From NCBI GenBank assembly GCA_030248215.1, contig JASANG010003303.1:1-64000 (forward strand): a stretch of 64,000 nucleotides of DNA, read 5' to 3'. The position numbers were made by a program, and so were the translations under genes. The notes beneath the pieces were generated by a model. It did no database searches, was not told the origin of the DNA, and saw only the letters and a list, made by a program, of their open reading frames with translations. The stretch comes from Enoplolaimus lenunculus. Taxonomy: Eukaryota > Nematoda > Enoplea > Enoplida > Thoracostomopsidae. Shown piece by piece: positions 11,006 to 22,123 of the stretch. Within the stretch, counting starts at the first letter, position 1. Every line of letters begins with the position of its first letter.

Positions 11006-14000
11006 ATGGAACAAGTTAAGTTGAATGGCCAATCGTCTACTACAAATAATCGAAATTTGTTAATGAATCAATCATTTTCGTTAGCTGACAAATTTCTGAA
11101 AATTAATACAGAATTAAAGAAATCTGATTCAAGTACTCAACTGGATGCTGCCGGAAGTCTACATAAATTTTGTATTTCAGAGATGTTGGGCCTTTTTATA
11201 GGTAAGTCTTCGTATAGGCCATTGCGTTTTATCCTCCTCTAGATTACAAACGTTTTGACGTGTTATGTTCGTACGTATACAGAATGTTGCCAGGTTTGCT
11301 TAAACCTTAAAATTCAACTATATACCAGGGTCAACCGGAATTCCGGTTCCGGCATTTTTTCACCTTCCGGTTTCGGTAAATTTTTACCGGAATTAAAAAT
11401 TATTCCGGTATTAAAATTTGTTCGGTGGAAATTAAGGTTATAGTATGCAAACCTTGACAATCGCTGAAAATAAATCATCGAAGGTAGATTAGGCTTCCGT
11501 GGATTAGGAAAACCTTAAATACAGCAGATAAAGTGAATACCTATCTCCAACTAGTGTTATTTCACCAATAATATTGCAAAAAATAAAATTAAAATGAATT
11601 TTTCGGTGGCATGTATTTTTCGGCTTCCGGTTCCTGTTTCGTTTCCGGTAATTTTTTCAAATTCCGGTCCCGGAGATTGTAATTCCGGTTGCGCCCTGCT
11701 ATATACAACTACTAGGTAATGCAAAGACACATATATGATATGTTTGAATTAGAAAGCAGGTAATGAGTTTAATCTTTTGCGCGACATTCGTATATATTAT
11801 ATATACGTATATAATATGCATATATGTCACTGTGCGACCGGATATTATTACCAAATACCGAAACCGGATACGGTTATTGAATTTTTACCGAAAGAGGATC
11901 CGGATATATCCCGGATATTGTATATATGCCACTGGCTTCTCCACAGCTTGAAAATTTCCGCCGGGGGCGTTTCATGGGGGGCAGCTGATTTTGCTGGGGG
12001 GCAGTTTTCCTGGGGGGGCCAGATGATCTGGGGGGTCCTGGGGGCAGGCTTAAAATTTTGCAAACCGACTTTTTGGACCATTTTTTCATTCTAGACCGTG
12101 TTTCCAGCTCAACGTAAGATTACTCATCGCTCAACATGACAAAAATTTCTCGCAAACGCTAATAACAATAATTTCAACTAATATTACGTATATACTGACA
12201 ACTTAACCAGAAGTGGAAAGAAGCACAATTATATAAAATATAGATAATCTATAATTGAAACTGTGATTAATATATATTTTGTATATTAGTCACAGCTTCA
12301 ATTTATCATAAGGCTCAGGCGGGTTGAACTTGCTGTTGCAAGGTACTTTCGAATGCTGTATGCCCTGAAACGGTCTTTATATAATTGTGCTTTTTCAGTT
12401 CATTATTGAATTGTATTAGTTACTACGGGTATTTGTAACGCTATTAAAAATTATGAGTACTCAGCGTAATATAAAATCATATTTTGCCGAATGTCCGCCT
12501 CAAAAGAAGTCCAGGTCTTTACGTTTTAACATTGAAAATTTTTTGACCTAGAAAAGTCCTGGGGGTAGATTTGAATTTATTATACGGCTCCGGAGCCGGC
12601 CGGATATTAGATTATCTGGCATGGGCTCCGCCAGTTTTTGGTATCCGGTCGCATCTTGATATATACATGTATATACACAGATATATATCAGGGTGCAACT
12701 GGAATTTGATTACCGCATTTTTTCATTTTTCGGTTGCGGTAAACTTTTACCGGAATTAAATATTCTGGTGTGAAATTTTGGGCGGTGGAAATTAAGATAT
12801 TTTACTAAAAATAACGATAAAAATTAAATAGATTTCAATAATATAGTATACAAGGCTTGACAATCGCCGAAAATAAACCACTGAAGGTAGATTTCTCTTC
12901 CATGTACTATGAAAATCTAAAATTTGTACAGCAGATGGATTTTTCGGTGTCATGTACTTTTCATTTTTCTGTTCCGTTTCCGGTAATTTTTTCAAATTCC
13001 GCTTCCGGTAAATTGTAGTTCCGATTGCACCGTGATATATGTAAATTCGTAAGCATTTCCGAAGCTGATTTTTCTTTGATTTTAGATACTTAATCATAAA
13101 ACAATTGAGTTTTAATTTTACGTATGTACTGTAGCTGGTTACACATTCAAAAGGTAGCTGTATTAGAAAAACTTTATTTTCTTCGACTGTTTCGCAGAGT
13201 TGTCGAGTGGGACGAATGTGTTTGTTTCTGAAGTCGTGCAATGTTTGTTGGCGGTTCCTGAAAGACTATCACATGTTGCTCGTAACTACGGAGTTACAAA
13301 CATTAATGCAACTTTGGGTGAAGAAGATTATATACGGTACAAATGTGTATGAATTAAAACATACATGACATTTGTTTTCTACAAATAAGCAACAGCTTAG
13401 GTTGTGTATTGTTATTAATCTTCTCACAAAAGAGTTTTATTTCATATCGTTAAACTCGCCATAATTTTTATTCGGCGTACGGGTGGTTATGTTTCAGAGC
13501 TGTGTCAATTGCTTTTGTCAAATGTTTGCAACACTGCCATAATTTGATAGAAGAGGACAACAGTTGCTCGTTAACGTTCATGAGTCTTTTAATAAGCAAA
13601 CTGCTGAGGTCATCCAGACCACGTGCAACTCAGTTATTCAATATGATAGTTTCCTTCTTGAAGTCAAGGTGCCGGCAGGAACGAAAATACGTTTGGCGGA
13701 GGATATCGCAACGATTATTCACCGGTATAGTTGTTATCTTAAAGTATATGAGATTATTGGATATGATCAAAGCGTTTTGCAAAAGTTGTATTTTCTAAGC
13801 AAGACCTGATTTGTGTATATTCCTCAGTTCACCAAGGGAGACGATATTTGAGACGAGGCCAACATGTTCTTTGCTGTGGCCTATCCGGGGCCAGTTTTTA
13901 TATACAATCCTTAATTGACACGCATTTAAAAGAATTCTATCACTCTCGGTCCTTGTTTGAAAAATATGAAAATCACAGGAAGGTTAAAAAATACTGGAGC

Positions 14001-17000
14001 CGGATCGGAACAGGAAAACAAAAAATACGCACTTTTTACCGAAAAACTAATTTTTAAAGCATTTTGCCTTAGTTTCAACAGAAGCTTAATTCGCCTTCAA
14101 CGTAATTTTGTTGAATCTCAGAGAATCTTAGTTAAGCTTAACTGTTAAGCCTAAATTATTTGTTTTTAAACTATTTTACTGAATATTTGAATTCAGGGTT
14201 GTTGGCGGGAAAAAATTACCGGAAAAAATTGAAAAATATTAAACGATTCTTAAATATAATTTACAAGTGAATATGGTATAAAATAACGTTTTTAGATGAC
14301 ATGTAACTAATTTTCATGCAACACCATTAACAGTGATCGTGTGTATAAACGCGAAAATTGCAGCATATGAATATATAAATGGATTTCAGAATTGAAACTT
14401 TGCCACGAGATTCAATGTAAAACTATGCAACTTGTTCGGTTCACTTACCAGGTTTCGTCGACAGTGGGGCCAAAGATAGGGTGCTCAAAATTGAAAGCTT
14501 GCTTTTACCGTATGATTTAACAAAGAATACGGTGCCTTGTTTAGCTCGCTCCACTCATGAGTTTCTGATGTTGCGACGACCTCGTCCGGTTATTCAATGC
14601 CAAAAGTTAAATTTTTAAAAAATTCTAATTTTAAGGTCCCAAATTCGTCCACTGGTCTCAAAATGTTTTGGTCGAAAAATTATACAAATTATATACCATT
14701 TGACACTGGTTGCGGAGCTAAAGACGAATATTGTTAATGAGTCAGTGATATAATTTATCCAACTTATCGAAAAAAATTTTGGGTTCCAGGGGGCTGAACT
14801 TGTGGCCTTAAAATCGAATTTTTCAAAAATTCCGATTTGGGCATGGAATGATCAGAGGATGTCATCAGAATTCAAATATGCAAAAACTTTAAAAATGCAA
14901 GCATTTTTGGGCAAACGACGGCTAAGGGTGGGGTAACCGATCACTCAGACAGAGAATGATTTTTCCATTTTTTTCCGGGAAAAAATGGTAAAAATCAATT
15001 TTTCGGGTCATAATTTCTTTCCGGAAAAACTTCCCTTTTTGAATTACTGAAGGGTTTCTGGGTGTGAGCAATCTGAATAAATTGTTTATAAACCTCCAAA
15101 ATCGATAATTGAATAGTTAGCTAATAGTAATTTGCATGTTAGATTAACTAGTTAAGCAATTTACAAAGTCCTAATTATAGACTTAGTTAATTGAGCTAAT
15201 ATGCAAATTATCTATTAGCTAACTATTCAATTATCGGTCTTGTAGGTTTACAAACAATTTGTTCAGATTTCTCACACCCAAAAACCTTTTAGTGCAGAAT
15301 CTGTTTGCTTGCAACCCTAATAACCAGTGAAATAATATAAAAAGACCTGATTTTAGCTTAACTTGTTAATTTAATATGAAATTTACCTATTAGCTACTAT
15401 TTAATTATCGGCTTTGAAGGTTTATAGACAATTTGTTCCTTTTGGCCGCATCCAAAAACCCTTAGTAACCCTAATAATCAGTGAAATAATTTAAAAAGTC
15501 CTAATTTTGGCTTATTAATCAAGCTAATATGCAAATTAGCTATTGGCTAACTATTTAATTATCGGTTTTGGAGGTTTGTAAACAATTATTTATTCAGATT
15601 TGTCGCACACGAAAACATTTTAGTATTGAATTTGATTGCTTGTAACGCTAATAATCAGTGAAATAATTTAAAAGTGCTAATTTATGCTTATTAATCAAGC
15701 TAATATGCAAATTAACTATTAGCTAACTATTCAGTTATCGGTTTTGGAGGTTTGTAAACATTTTATTCTGATTGCTTGTACCAAGAAACTCCTTGGTGGT
15801 GAAATTAGATTGCTTGTAACTAATAGTTAGTGAAATACAGTAAAAGTCCTGATTTAGACTTAACCAATTATGCAAATTTGGTGAAATTTTAAAACCCCAA
15901 TGCGAGGTTAACACCCCAGGATAAAAAACTTTCAAACAACAATGTTTATCAAGATCGGTTCATCGGTTCCTGAGGAACGTACGGACATACACCTTTCGAC
16001 CCCCGAGCACAAAATATAAAACGGTTCTCGAAACTCCGAGATTCGCTCGGAGTTTCGCATCGCTCAATAAATTGTTAATTTTCCCGCTGTTAGCCACCGT
16101 ATACGTATATCATAGCTCATGTTGATAGTTATTTTAACGCGTTCTAATTTGGTCCCGGTTAGTACCGGCGCCCGGGACTTGGGCCACGGTTTCGGCACCG
16201 GTGAAAATCCTGGCCCCTGGGTAACTCTAACATTTATGTAAATATTATACATCCAGGGTTCATCCGAATACCAAAATTACTGGAGCCGTAGCTGGTTATT
16301 AAAGTGCATATTTTAACAATTAGTGAAACCTAGTCATGCTAATTTCGCACTACTAGCTTTATAATATAATTTTGTTCCTACATTGGTCTTAGTGTTAACT
16401 GAGCGTCCTAAAGTCCTTGTTTTTGTCATTTCAAACAAAATTCACTGGGTAATGCTGTAATTTTGGTCGCAAATAAACTTGTAATATAGAGTTATCTGAT
16501 ACTTTTTAGCTATAAGTATCCGACAATGTAAAATACTGTAGTTAGATGTCGATTTTTTGAAGGAGCAGCGGGGTAGGCGAAATGGGGGAGGTAAGGTGGT
16601 TTAGGTAGCGCATTTTGACTTACAATTCATGCTTGGCATTAAAACTATTTTAAATTTTACTTTAAAATATAGAAATTGTAGGTAATATCTGTGTTTGCGA
16701 TCGGGCTAGAAAAAGTGGGGCGAAGTTCGAATGGGGGGTGAAACCCGTTCCCCATTTGGGAAAACCCAGCATATTAATTAGAATGGTTGTATGATGACTT
16801 ACTGAAATATTTCGGGATGCTAAATTGCTGTAGGATGCCCTACTTGGTCGATCGACAGCGTTGTTATGGAAGTTTTAATTCGCTGTAATAGTGCAACGGA
16901 TATTGTCAACTTGCTAAGCGCAGAATTTCCTGTTTGCCATAGACCTACTTTAAAATATTTACTTGTCAACAAAATGTTGGCGTCTTCGAACTTTGGTTTG

Positions 17001-20000
17001 CATTCTCAAACGCTAACTCAAGATAGAAAAAGTTGCATTTCGCTTTGTGTAATGCGATATTTTTCTGAATCTATTTCGATGCGAAAGTTATTGCTCGAGT
17101 CATTGGTAACAATGACCGCCACTTGGGCTAATTCTAGTAAGTTGCGTTTTTAATTTTCCGAATAGTTTTTTTACGTGTACCCGTATTCTCAAATGTGAGT
17201 AGCACCTATCACCAGTTGGTGATTGGTCTTGTAATTGTAACTTTCGTATCAATGGCTGGCGAGCTACTGCAAAAATTCGGAAGTTTCAATACATATCATT
17301 AACTGGCGATAGGTGCTGTAAGAATCTGAGAATAGGGGTATTTAATCTAGACGAGTCTGAGCTGAGTTGGGTATTTAGGTGCAATTAAGACAAAAATAAA
17401 TCATAAATCATTCTAATTTAGTATTAGTTGCTACAATTTGTTTAGGTGCAATTAAGACAAAAATAAATCTTAAATCATTCTAATTTAGTATTAGTTGCTA
17501 CAATTTGTTGTAATTTGGTCGCTACAAGGATCTAGGCATTAACTGTATCTTTAGTTAGTATAGTAAGTTCTGTCATGTCGAACTAAATGACAGCGAAAAA
17601 TTGTTATTTAAGTTTCAAAAATAGTTTAATGTCGCTTACATTACACATGTTATAGTTTTCCGCGATATACATCCCGTAATAATGTTGAATACCGGAGCCG
17701 GATGGCGAGTATTTGCCGTTGCGCACACGAACTCATGCGTAGCGTAACATATGATTTGAGGATATAAAGATGCATGATACAACAAACCTGGTCTCTCAGT
17801 ATTCTCGAATTTTTTCAGAATGACACATAATTTCAGATCGAACTATGCATTGTTCATTTATGGAACAGTTTCAATTATCCCGGTCAATGATTGCAGCTTT
17901 AAGTCTGATATCTGAAACTGAAAGGCAAAATGTTAAATCAGACGTGATGGAATATATTTTAACTGGAGTCGAGCATCATTTGTCCGCTACTGATTGTCGG
18001 TTCCGAAGTGTTGGAATGGCCGTTGGAGAAGTGTTCACTCGTGCTTTCAATCCGGAAGCGCCTGTTTTGTCATTTGAATCGATGGGGGTACGTCTATTTA
18101 TTTATTACATTTTGTGGTTTTGTGCCTGCGAACGTGCTCTTTATTTTTATCGTACTTGTACCTCAAACTTGTTCTGAGATAGAATGTACAATTTTTAAAG
18201 GCTTTTGCGATGCAGCTAATATTTTGTTACACAAAAAGCTTTTGTTTAGTGTTTTTATTACGTAATACAAAAATAATAAGCAATAGCTGAATTGCAGGAA
18301 GATAAATATGTATACGATTGTTTTTTGTTAAGCCCGATGATGACAAACTGCGGGAATCGCTGCAAATCCAGTCATATGAACTTAATACATCATCCGAAAG
18401 TATTTGCGAGGCAGAAAATGGCTTAGACTGTTTGTTTCAAAGTTTCAACGTAAAAGATATAAGTTGTGAAAACAACGAAAATACAAAAGAAACGGTTGAG
18501 CAAAGACTGGACAGCGACGATGACGATGATGATTTAGTTGCTATTCAAATACCAGCTGGTGCTCTCACCAAGGTAACTGCCAACTTGTTTCGAAGTTTCT
18601 TCACGTCGAAATAGCTGGCTTCAGTGTGCAAAGTCAAAATATGTCATATTATCAGTCTTGAACAGCAGACAGAATGACCCATCCTTTTACCCAAATTTCT
18701 AATTTTTTGAAAAGAAACTCAAAACGCTTTGATTTTATTGTGAAATAGCCCGGGATCAAAAACATATAGCTTTGAGTTATGGTTGTACTGAGGGTGTTTT
18801 GATACTGTGGGATTTGTCCCGAGCTGTTTCGACGGGTCTGGGGACAGTTGTAGCCAAGTGAAAAATAAAGTCAAAAGTAAAGTTTGGCGGCGATGTATTC
18901 TTTTAATTGTATGAAACGGCAATTCCGAGCAGATAAAAATATCCAAAACTTTGGGTAAAAAATCTTATTTTTGTTTTCGGTACCTAATGGGTAAAAATTG
19001 GCGAGGTTGGGTCTCCGTCTCGCTTTTTTGACCGAGACCGCCGATCCCTGTTGCACCCCTCCCTCACTAGGCAAGCACCAGCTGTTTTAAAAATGCCCCT
19101 CATCCGTCACCTATTACTTAGTGCTTAGAATTTGTTGCTATTAAAGGAACTAAATTTGTAGTTGTTTCAATATGTTTTATTCTAGTCTCATCGCCCATTT
19201 TATATCCGAGACGCAATGGATTCGTTGTTTGAGCACAAAAATGTTCACCGATTTCAAGGAGCGCTTGAAGCGCTTGAAAATTTGATCAAAAATCGGACAG
19301 TTGGTTTTGATGATGTCGCATTGGAATTATTGCAGATTTTACTGCATACTGAAGACCGGTTTGCGCTGCCAGGTTTTGCCGAGCAACGTCTGATGCTAAT
19401 GACGCTGGTCGTGGTCGAAGAGCCTGCGCCATGTGCGATGTATCTTTCAAGTTAGTTAAAAATAGTCATTACTGAAAACAAAGCAGACGAAAATGCGTAA
19501 CTAGCTGCTTTTGAATTTTTAAGGATGTACGCTTTCGCAGCTCAGGTGTAAAGGTTTTGTAACTATTGAATAAGAGAATGAGAAGTTTTGTAACTTTTGA
19601 ATAAGAGAGTGTGAGAAGCTTATATCTTCGCACACAGTTCAGTTTTTTAATTGCAAATGGGGACAGTTTTTGTAGAAATTTTACGTCTCGAAAAGCGGCG
19701 AGTAATTTTATTGCATGTTGAGGTAAAGTTCAGTTGAAAGCATTGCATATTATAGCAGATATAACTTGAACTAAATAGTTGTTTGGCTCAAGTAATGTTT
19801 CATATGATTACAGCATGCTCTTTGCCATTGCAGGAGAGTTTTATTCGGCGTCTTATAACATATCGCAACGGCTAGATATGCTTGATGTTCTGGTGCGAGC
19901 AACTCGGTTGTTGAGCAATCCACTATCATCGAAAGACAGTGATAGATGCCCATTGGTTGAACCAAAACCGGTCAAAGACAACAAAAGCGGGTCGGACGAT

Positions 20001-20564
20001 AATGATTGGCGAATGATTATTCAGAAGCGCATCGAGTCGAAAACCAAACATAAAACTCAAACTTTTGGAAAGCAAAAGCAAACAAGCGAAGCGGTTGTGA
20101 ACAGATTTGCCGCTGTTTGCGACGTATTTTTCTTTCCTTTGATTGCTGGAATTTATTCGACCACAACGCCAACGCTGCAACTGTTAGGACGTGATTATTT
20201 GGTACTGGGACGCCTGCTATTTTCCATAGGGACTATAGTGTATTGTGCCGAGCATTGCTCGCAGCTGCTTCGAATGGCGGAAGAATTACTAAAAGTTTTG
20301 TGGTTATTGCGCGGCCACGAGCGCCCGAATGTTAGACAATCGGTGATATATTGCATTGCAATGATTGCAATTGTTGTACCAGGCAATTTGCTAGCGACCC
20401 AGTTTGCTGATTCGATGAGCGAATACTTGGAATGGATGGAAAATGTTGTTAAAACTGACCCGGACGACGAGTGCCGCCGGTTGGGAGCGCAGTGCACCCC
20501 TGTGATAGCTAATCAACTTAGTCAAGGAGTGAAGAAAGTAGTAAACATTGGTTTGATACATTGA
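11006..20564 (+). CDS. TELO2: TELO2 (TEL2), telomere maintenance/PIKK chaperone subunit, 8 exons
   Basis: TEL2 forms the TTT complex with TTI1 and TTI2. With R2TP and HSP90 it stabilises ATM, ATR, mTOR, DNA-PK and SMG1. Exons in my model: 11006-11201, 13198-13336, 13498-13724, 16834-17136, 17837-18087, 18333-18572, 19186-19450, 19834-20564. All junctions are GT-AG and phase-consistent, giving 784 codons including TGA (783 residues; human is 837). Matches recalled from human TELO2 include VVMEVLIRC (exon 4), RSVGMAVGEVFTRAFNPEAP (exon 5), YIRDAMDSLF and ALEALENL (exon 7), and QRLDMLDVL, DWRMIIQKRIESKTKH, FFFPLI, LLGRDYLVLGRL and DPDDECRRLG (exon 8). The protein should be an alpha-solenoid in cytoplasm and nucleus. 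An acidic DSDDDDDD at residue 432 matches the CK2-phosphorylated PIH1D1-binding site. The start ATG sits in a good Kozak context (GCCATGG), but the model is about 50 residues short at the N-terminus. An upstream exon, or extension to an acceptor near 10972, is possible. Confidence 0.9.
11326..11698. mobile_element. hAT-type MITE, CCGGAATTCCGG family
   Basis: A 373-bp non-coding element in TELO2 intron 1 with ends CAGGGTCAACCGGAATTCCG and ATTCCGGTTGCGCCCTG. It is flanked by a perfect 8-bp target duplication CTATATAC (11318-11325 and 11699-11706). The same family occurs at 12689-13034 and, inverted and truncated, at 62493-62700. Confidence 0.93.
11828..12658 (+). mobile_element. hAT element remnant with transposase N-terminal fragment
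   Basis: Ends CACTGTGCGACCGGATA and TATCCGGTCGCATCTTG form degenerate inverted repeats of the CAGGGTGCGACCGGATA type. The flanks ATATATGT and ATATATAC agree at 6 of 8 positions. At 12453-12551 an ATG frame reads MSTQRNIKSYFAECPPQKKS, a basic lead-in typical of hAT transposases of the TTF/ZMYM1-like group, then stops. This is an internally deleted derivative of a once autonomous element. It lies in TELO2 intron 1. Confidence 0.7.
12689..13034. mobile_element. hAT-type MITE, CCGGAATTCCGG family, diverged copy
   Basis: A 346-bp copy related to the element at 11326-11698, starting CAGGGTGCAACTGG and ending CCGATTGCACCGTG. Flanking octamers ATATATAT and ATATATGT agree at 7 of 8 positions. It shares the internal landmarks CGGTGGAAATTAAG and AATCGCCGAAAATAAACCA with the first copy. 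It sits in TELO2 intron 1 just before exon 2. Confidence 0.85.
13725..15044 (+). other. First part of TELO2 intron 3, no element recognised
   Basis: The intron starts at the GTATAG donor (13725) and holds about 1.3 kb of AT-rich sequence before the palindromic minisatellite. No exon with splice signals and no repeat end is visible here. A GGAAAAAATT-rich stretch near 14200-14240 and 14970-15030 is unremarkable. Confidence 0.5.
15045..15870. repeat. Minisatellite, about 190-bp unit, first unit inverted
   Basis: About five copies of a unit with landmarks GCTAATATGCAAATTA, GCTAACTATTCAATTATCGG and GAGGTTTGTAAACAA. The first copy (about 15045-15135) is inverted relative to the next (about 15200-15295), so the array starts with a ~90-bp-arm palindrome. 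The same unit appears at 38270-38330, 39600-40120 and 54780-54910. It lies inside TELO2 intron 3. Confidence 0.8.
16029..16057. repeat. Perfect hairpin next to the 190-bp repeats
   Basis: CGAAACTCCGAG and CTCGGAGTTTCG are perfect 12-bp inverted arms around the spacer ATTCG. A related hairpin at 54624-54654 stands beside the same 190-bp unit in the opposite orientation, so the hairpin is the terminal mark of one mobile element. A Helitron-like 3' hairpin is possible. I see no certain Helitron ends. Confidence 0.7.
18510..18533 (+). other. TELO2: Acidic DSDD motif of TELO2 (likely R2TP docking site)
   Basis: Codons for D-S-D-D-D-D-D-D (model residues 432-439) lie in the poorly conserved linker encoded by exon 6. 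In human TELO2 the corresponding linker carries serines phosphorylated by CK2 in a DSDDE context and bound by PIH1D1 of R2TP. The match in composition and position supports the same use here. Phosphorylation itself is inferred. Confidence 0.65.
18747..19142. repeat. Intron 6 insert: hAT GGTCTCGG element end plus flank, duplicated at 53.6 kb
   Basis: The right half of a GGTCTCGG-family hAT element, ending GACCGAGACCGCCGATCCCTG around 19055, is followed by about 90 bp starting TTGCACCCCTCCCTCACTAG. Element and flank both recur in the same orientation at 53581-53985. This stretch is missing from the inverted TELO2 copy at 37-39 kb. Confidence 0.75.
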
Positions 20565-20803
20565 GTTTTAATATCGGTTGTGCTGTTACGGAGTGTGGAT
20601 GTGGTGAGTCCGAGCTGTGTAAAACAGAACGTATGAATTATGAGGCCCTGTTAATTATATAGGGGCCTGGCGACTGGTAAGTGTAGCAACAGCTGAGCCT
20701 AGGGTTACGTTTAAGAATAGCCTTAGGTTCAGAATAAGCCGGTCCTTATAGTTAATATGGGTAAATTACGTTATCTAAGCCAATGCGCGATGGGGTTGAC
20801 AAC

Positions 20804-21131
20804 CATGTACAACCGGAGGTCTGCCTCCGACTCCGCGGTAGAATTTTTGCTGGAGGTTTCGGCAACTTCAGTAGTAAAATTTTGCATAATTTTGCAAAAT
20901 TTATCTGCTTAGCGCGTTCCGTCTTACTTTTGTCACCATTTTCAGCACAGAATTTCCGAAATTTCGCTGAAAATTTAGCGTATAACTAACAAATTAAAAA
21001 CATATTGCAGATAATGTCTGAAATTAACTTTAATTAACCATCATTTCTACTACCTAATTTCGCCTCACCTACGGCTCCGGCAAGATTTGTTGACCTCCGG
21101 CTCGCTATTTTTCACCTCCGGTTGCACCTTG
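20804..21131. mobile_element. hAT-type MITE, CCGGAGG family, copy in left arm
   Basis: Ends CATGTACAACCGGAGG and CACCTCCGGTTGCACCTTG. It is followed by ACAGATTG, the complement of the target duplication kept around the sister copy at 36522-36842. The octamer on the other side does not match, so one flank was replaced after the inverted duplication. Confidence 0.75.
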
Positions 21132-21420
21132 ACAGATTGGCATAACATGACAACTAAACGATGTTGTGTATTGCGCATATATACGTTTAATAAATAACTG
21201 TTGTGTTATTGTTTTGTAGTGAATAGACAGTCCAATATTGTTGTTGGTAAAAAGAAACTTGAGATCTCTGGTCAGAACCGGATTTTTCTTGGCATTTTTT
21301 TGTAAAATTGTACTAAAAGCGAAAACGGAATGCTCCAGACAAATCATTAAGGTCTAGATGATACTAAAATAACGCCAAAGTTTGAACAATCATTATACGG
21401 AAACCTAGAAGAACACTAGG

Positions 21421-22123
21421 TTCGGTCGTAGGATTGACGGAACCATAAACAGACGTTTGCAAGAAGGCTTTGCCCCTTCGCAGCCAAATTGGCACATTTG
21501 ATTCAACCGCGCTTGAGAAACTTGCTCAGCAAAAACATTTTCTTTAATTGCGATTTCAAGGGGCTGTCGACCCCCAAAAACACGCAAAGCAATTTATTGT
21601 TTTGCTAGATCAAAATTTTTTGACTGTCTTTGCAGCTTAAGCGTGGGAACCGCTTAGAGCGGGCGGTTTGAGGGGCAGTGAGTAGCCCCCATCCTGCTTA
21701 GGGTCACTCAAATTTGCGGGGGTTAAGAGCGTCATTTAAAAAGGAGTCTATGTGGAGGATGGAAGGTTTTATCTCGGGAAGTTGTTTTATTGTGTTCTCA
21801 AAGGTGTTTTGCACCTCCAAACCCCCCACACACTGCTAAATTTACGTATATATTGAAATTGTATTAAACACTGTTTTATTGTGCATTCTTAAAATTTTAT
21901 AACTACAAAGAGTACATTCCGACCGGGGGCGTTGCCGGGACTTGGTTTCCGAAAGATAACCTAATTTTTCAACGGGAAAACTCAACGCTTCATTTAAATT
22001 ATATGAGCAGCGTAAAATAAAATTACGGTAAACATGTGTTGAATTAGTATAAACGGACAATTTCATCCGAACCGTAAAGTGAGGGTTACAAAAATTTGTT
22101 TTTTTTGTCCAGAGTCCTAAGTA
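21421..22123. other. Spacer between left arm and satellite, nothing recognised
   Basis: About 700 bp without a recognisable gene, RNA or repeat end. It has no counterpart beside the right arm, where the satellite abuts the duplicated block almost directly at 33600-33650. Confidence 0.5.

Larger units (their letters stand above)
16440..21420. repeat. Left arm of giant inverted duplication 1
   Basis: Exons 4, 7 and part of 8 of TELO2 with their introns (16440-20200), a hAT MITE (20804-21131) and a block at 21160-21415 all recur in opposite orientation and the corresponding order at 39590-37237, 36842-36522 and 33860-33650. The 190-bp minisatellites beyond (15045-15870 and 39600-40120) probably extend the arms. 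Introns are shared, so this is a DNA-level duplication rather than a retrocopy. Large indels separate the arms. The satellite lies between them. Confidence 0.85.

Noticed and set aside
13848-14148. Two short plus-strand frames as extra TELO2 exons
   Set aside because: Exon 3 joins exon 4 in phase without them, they lack matching splice phases, and they have no similarity to TELO2.
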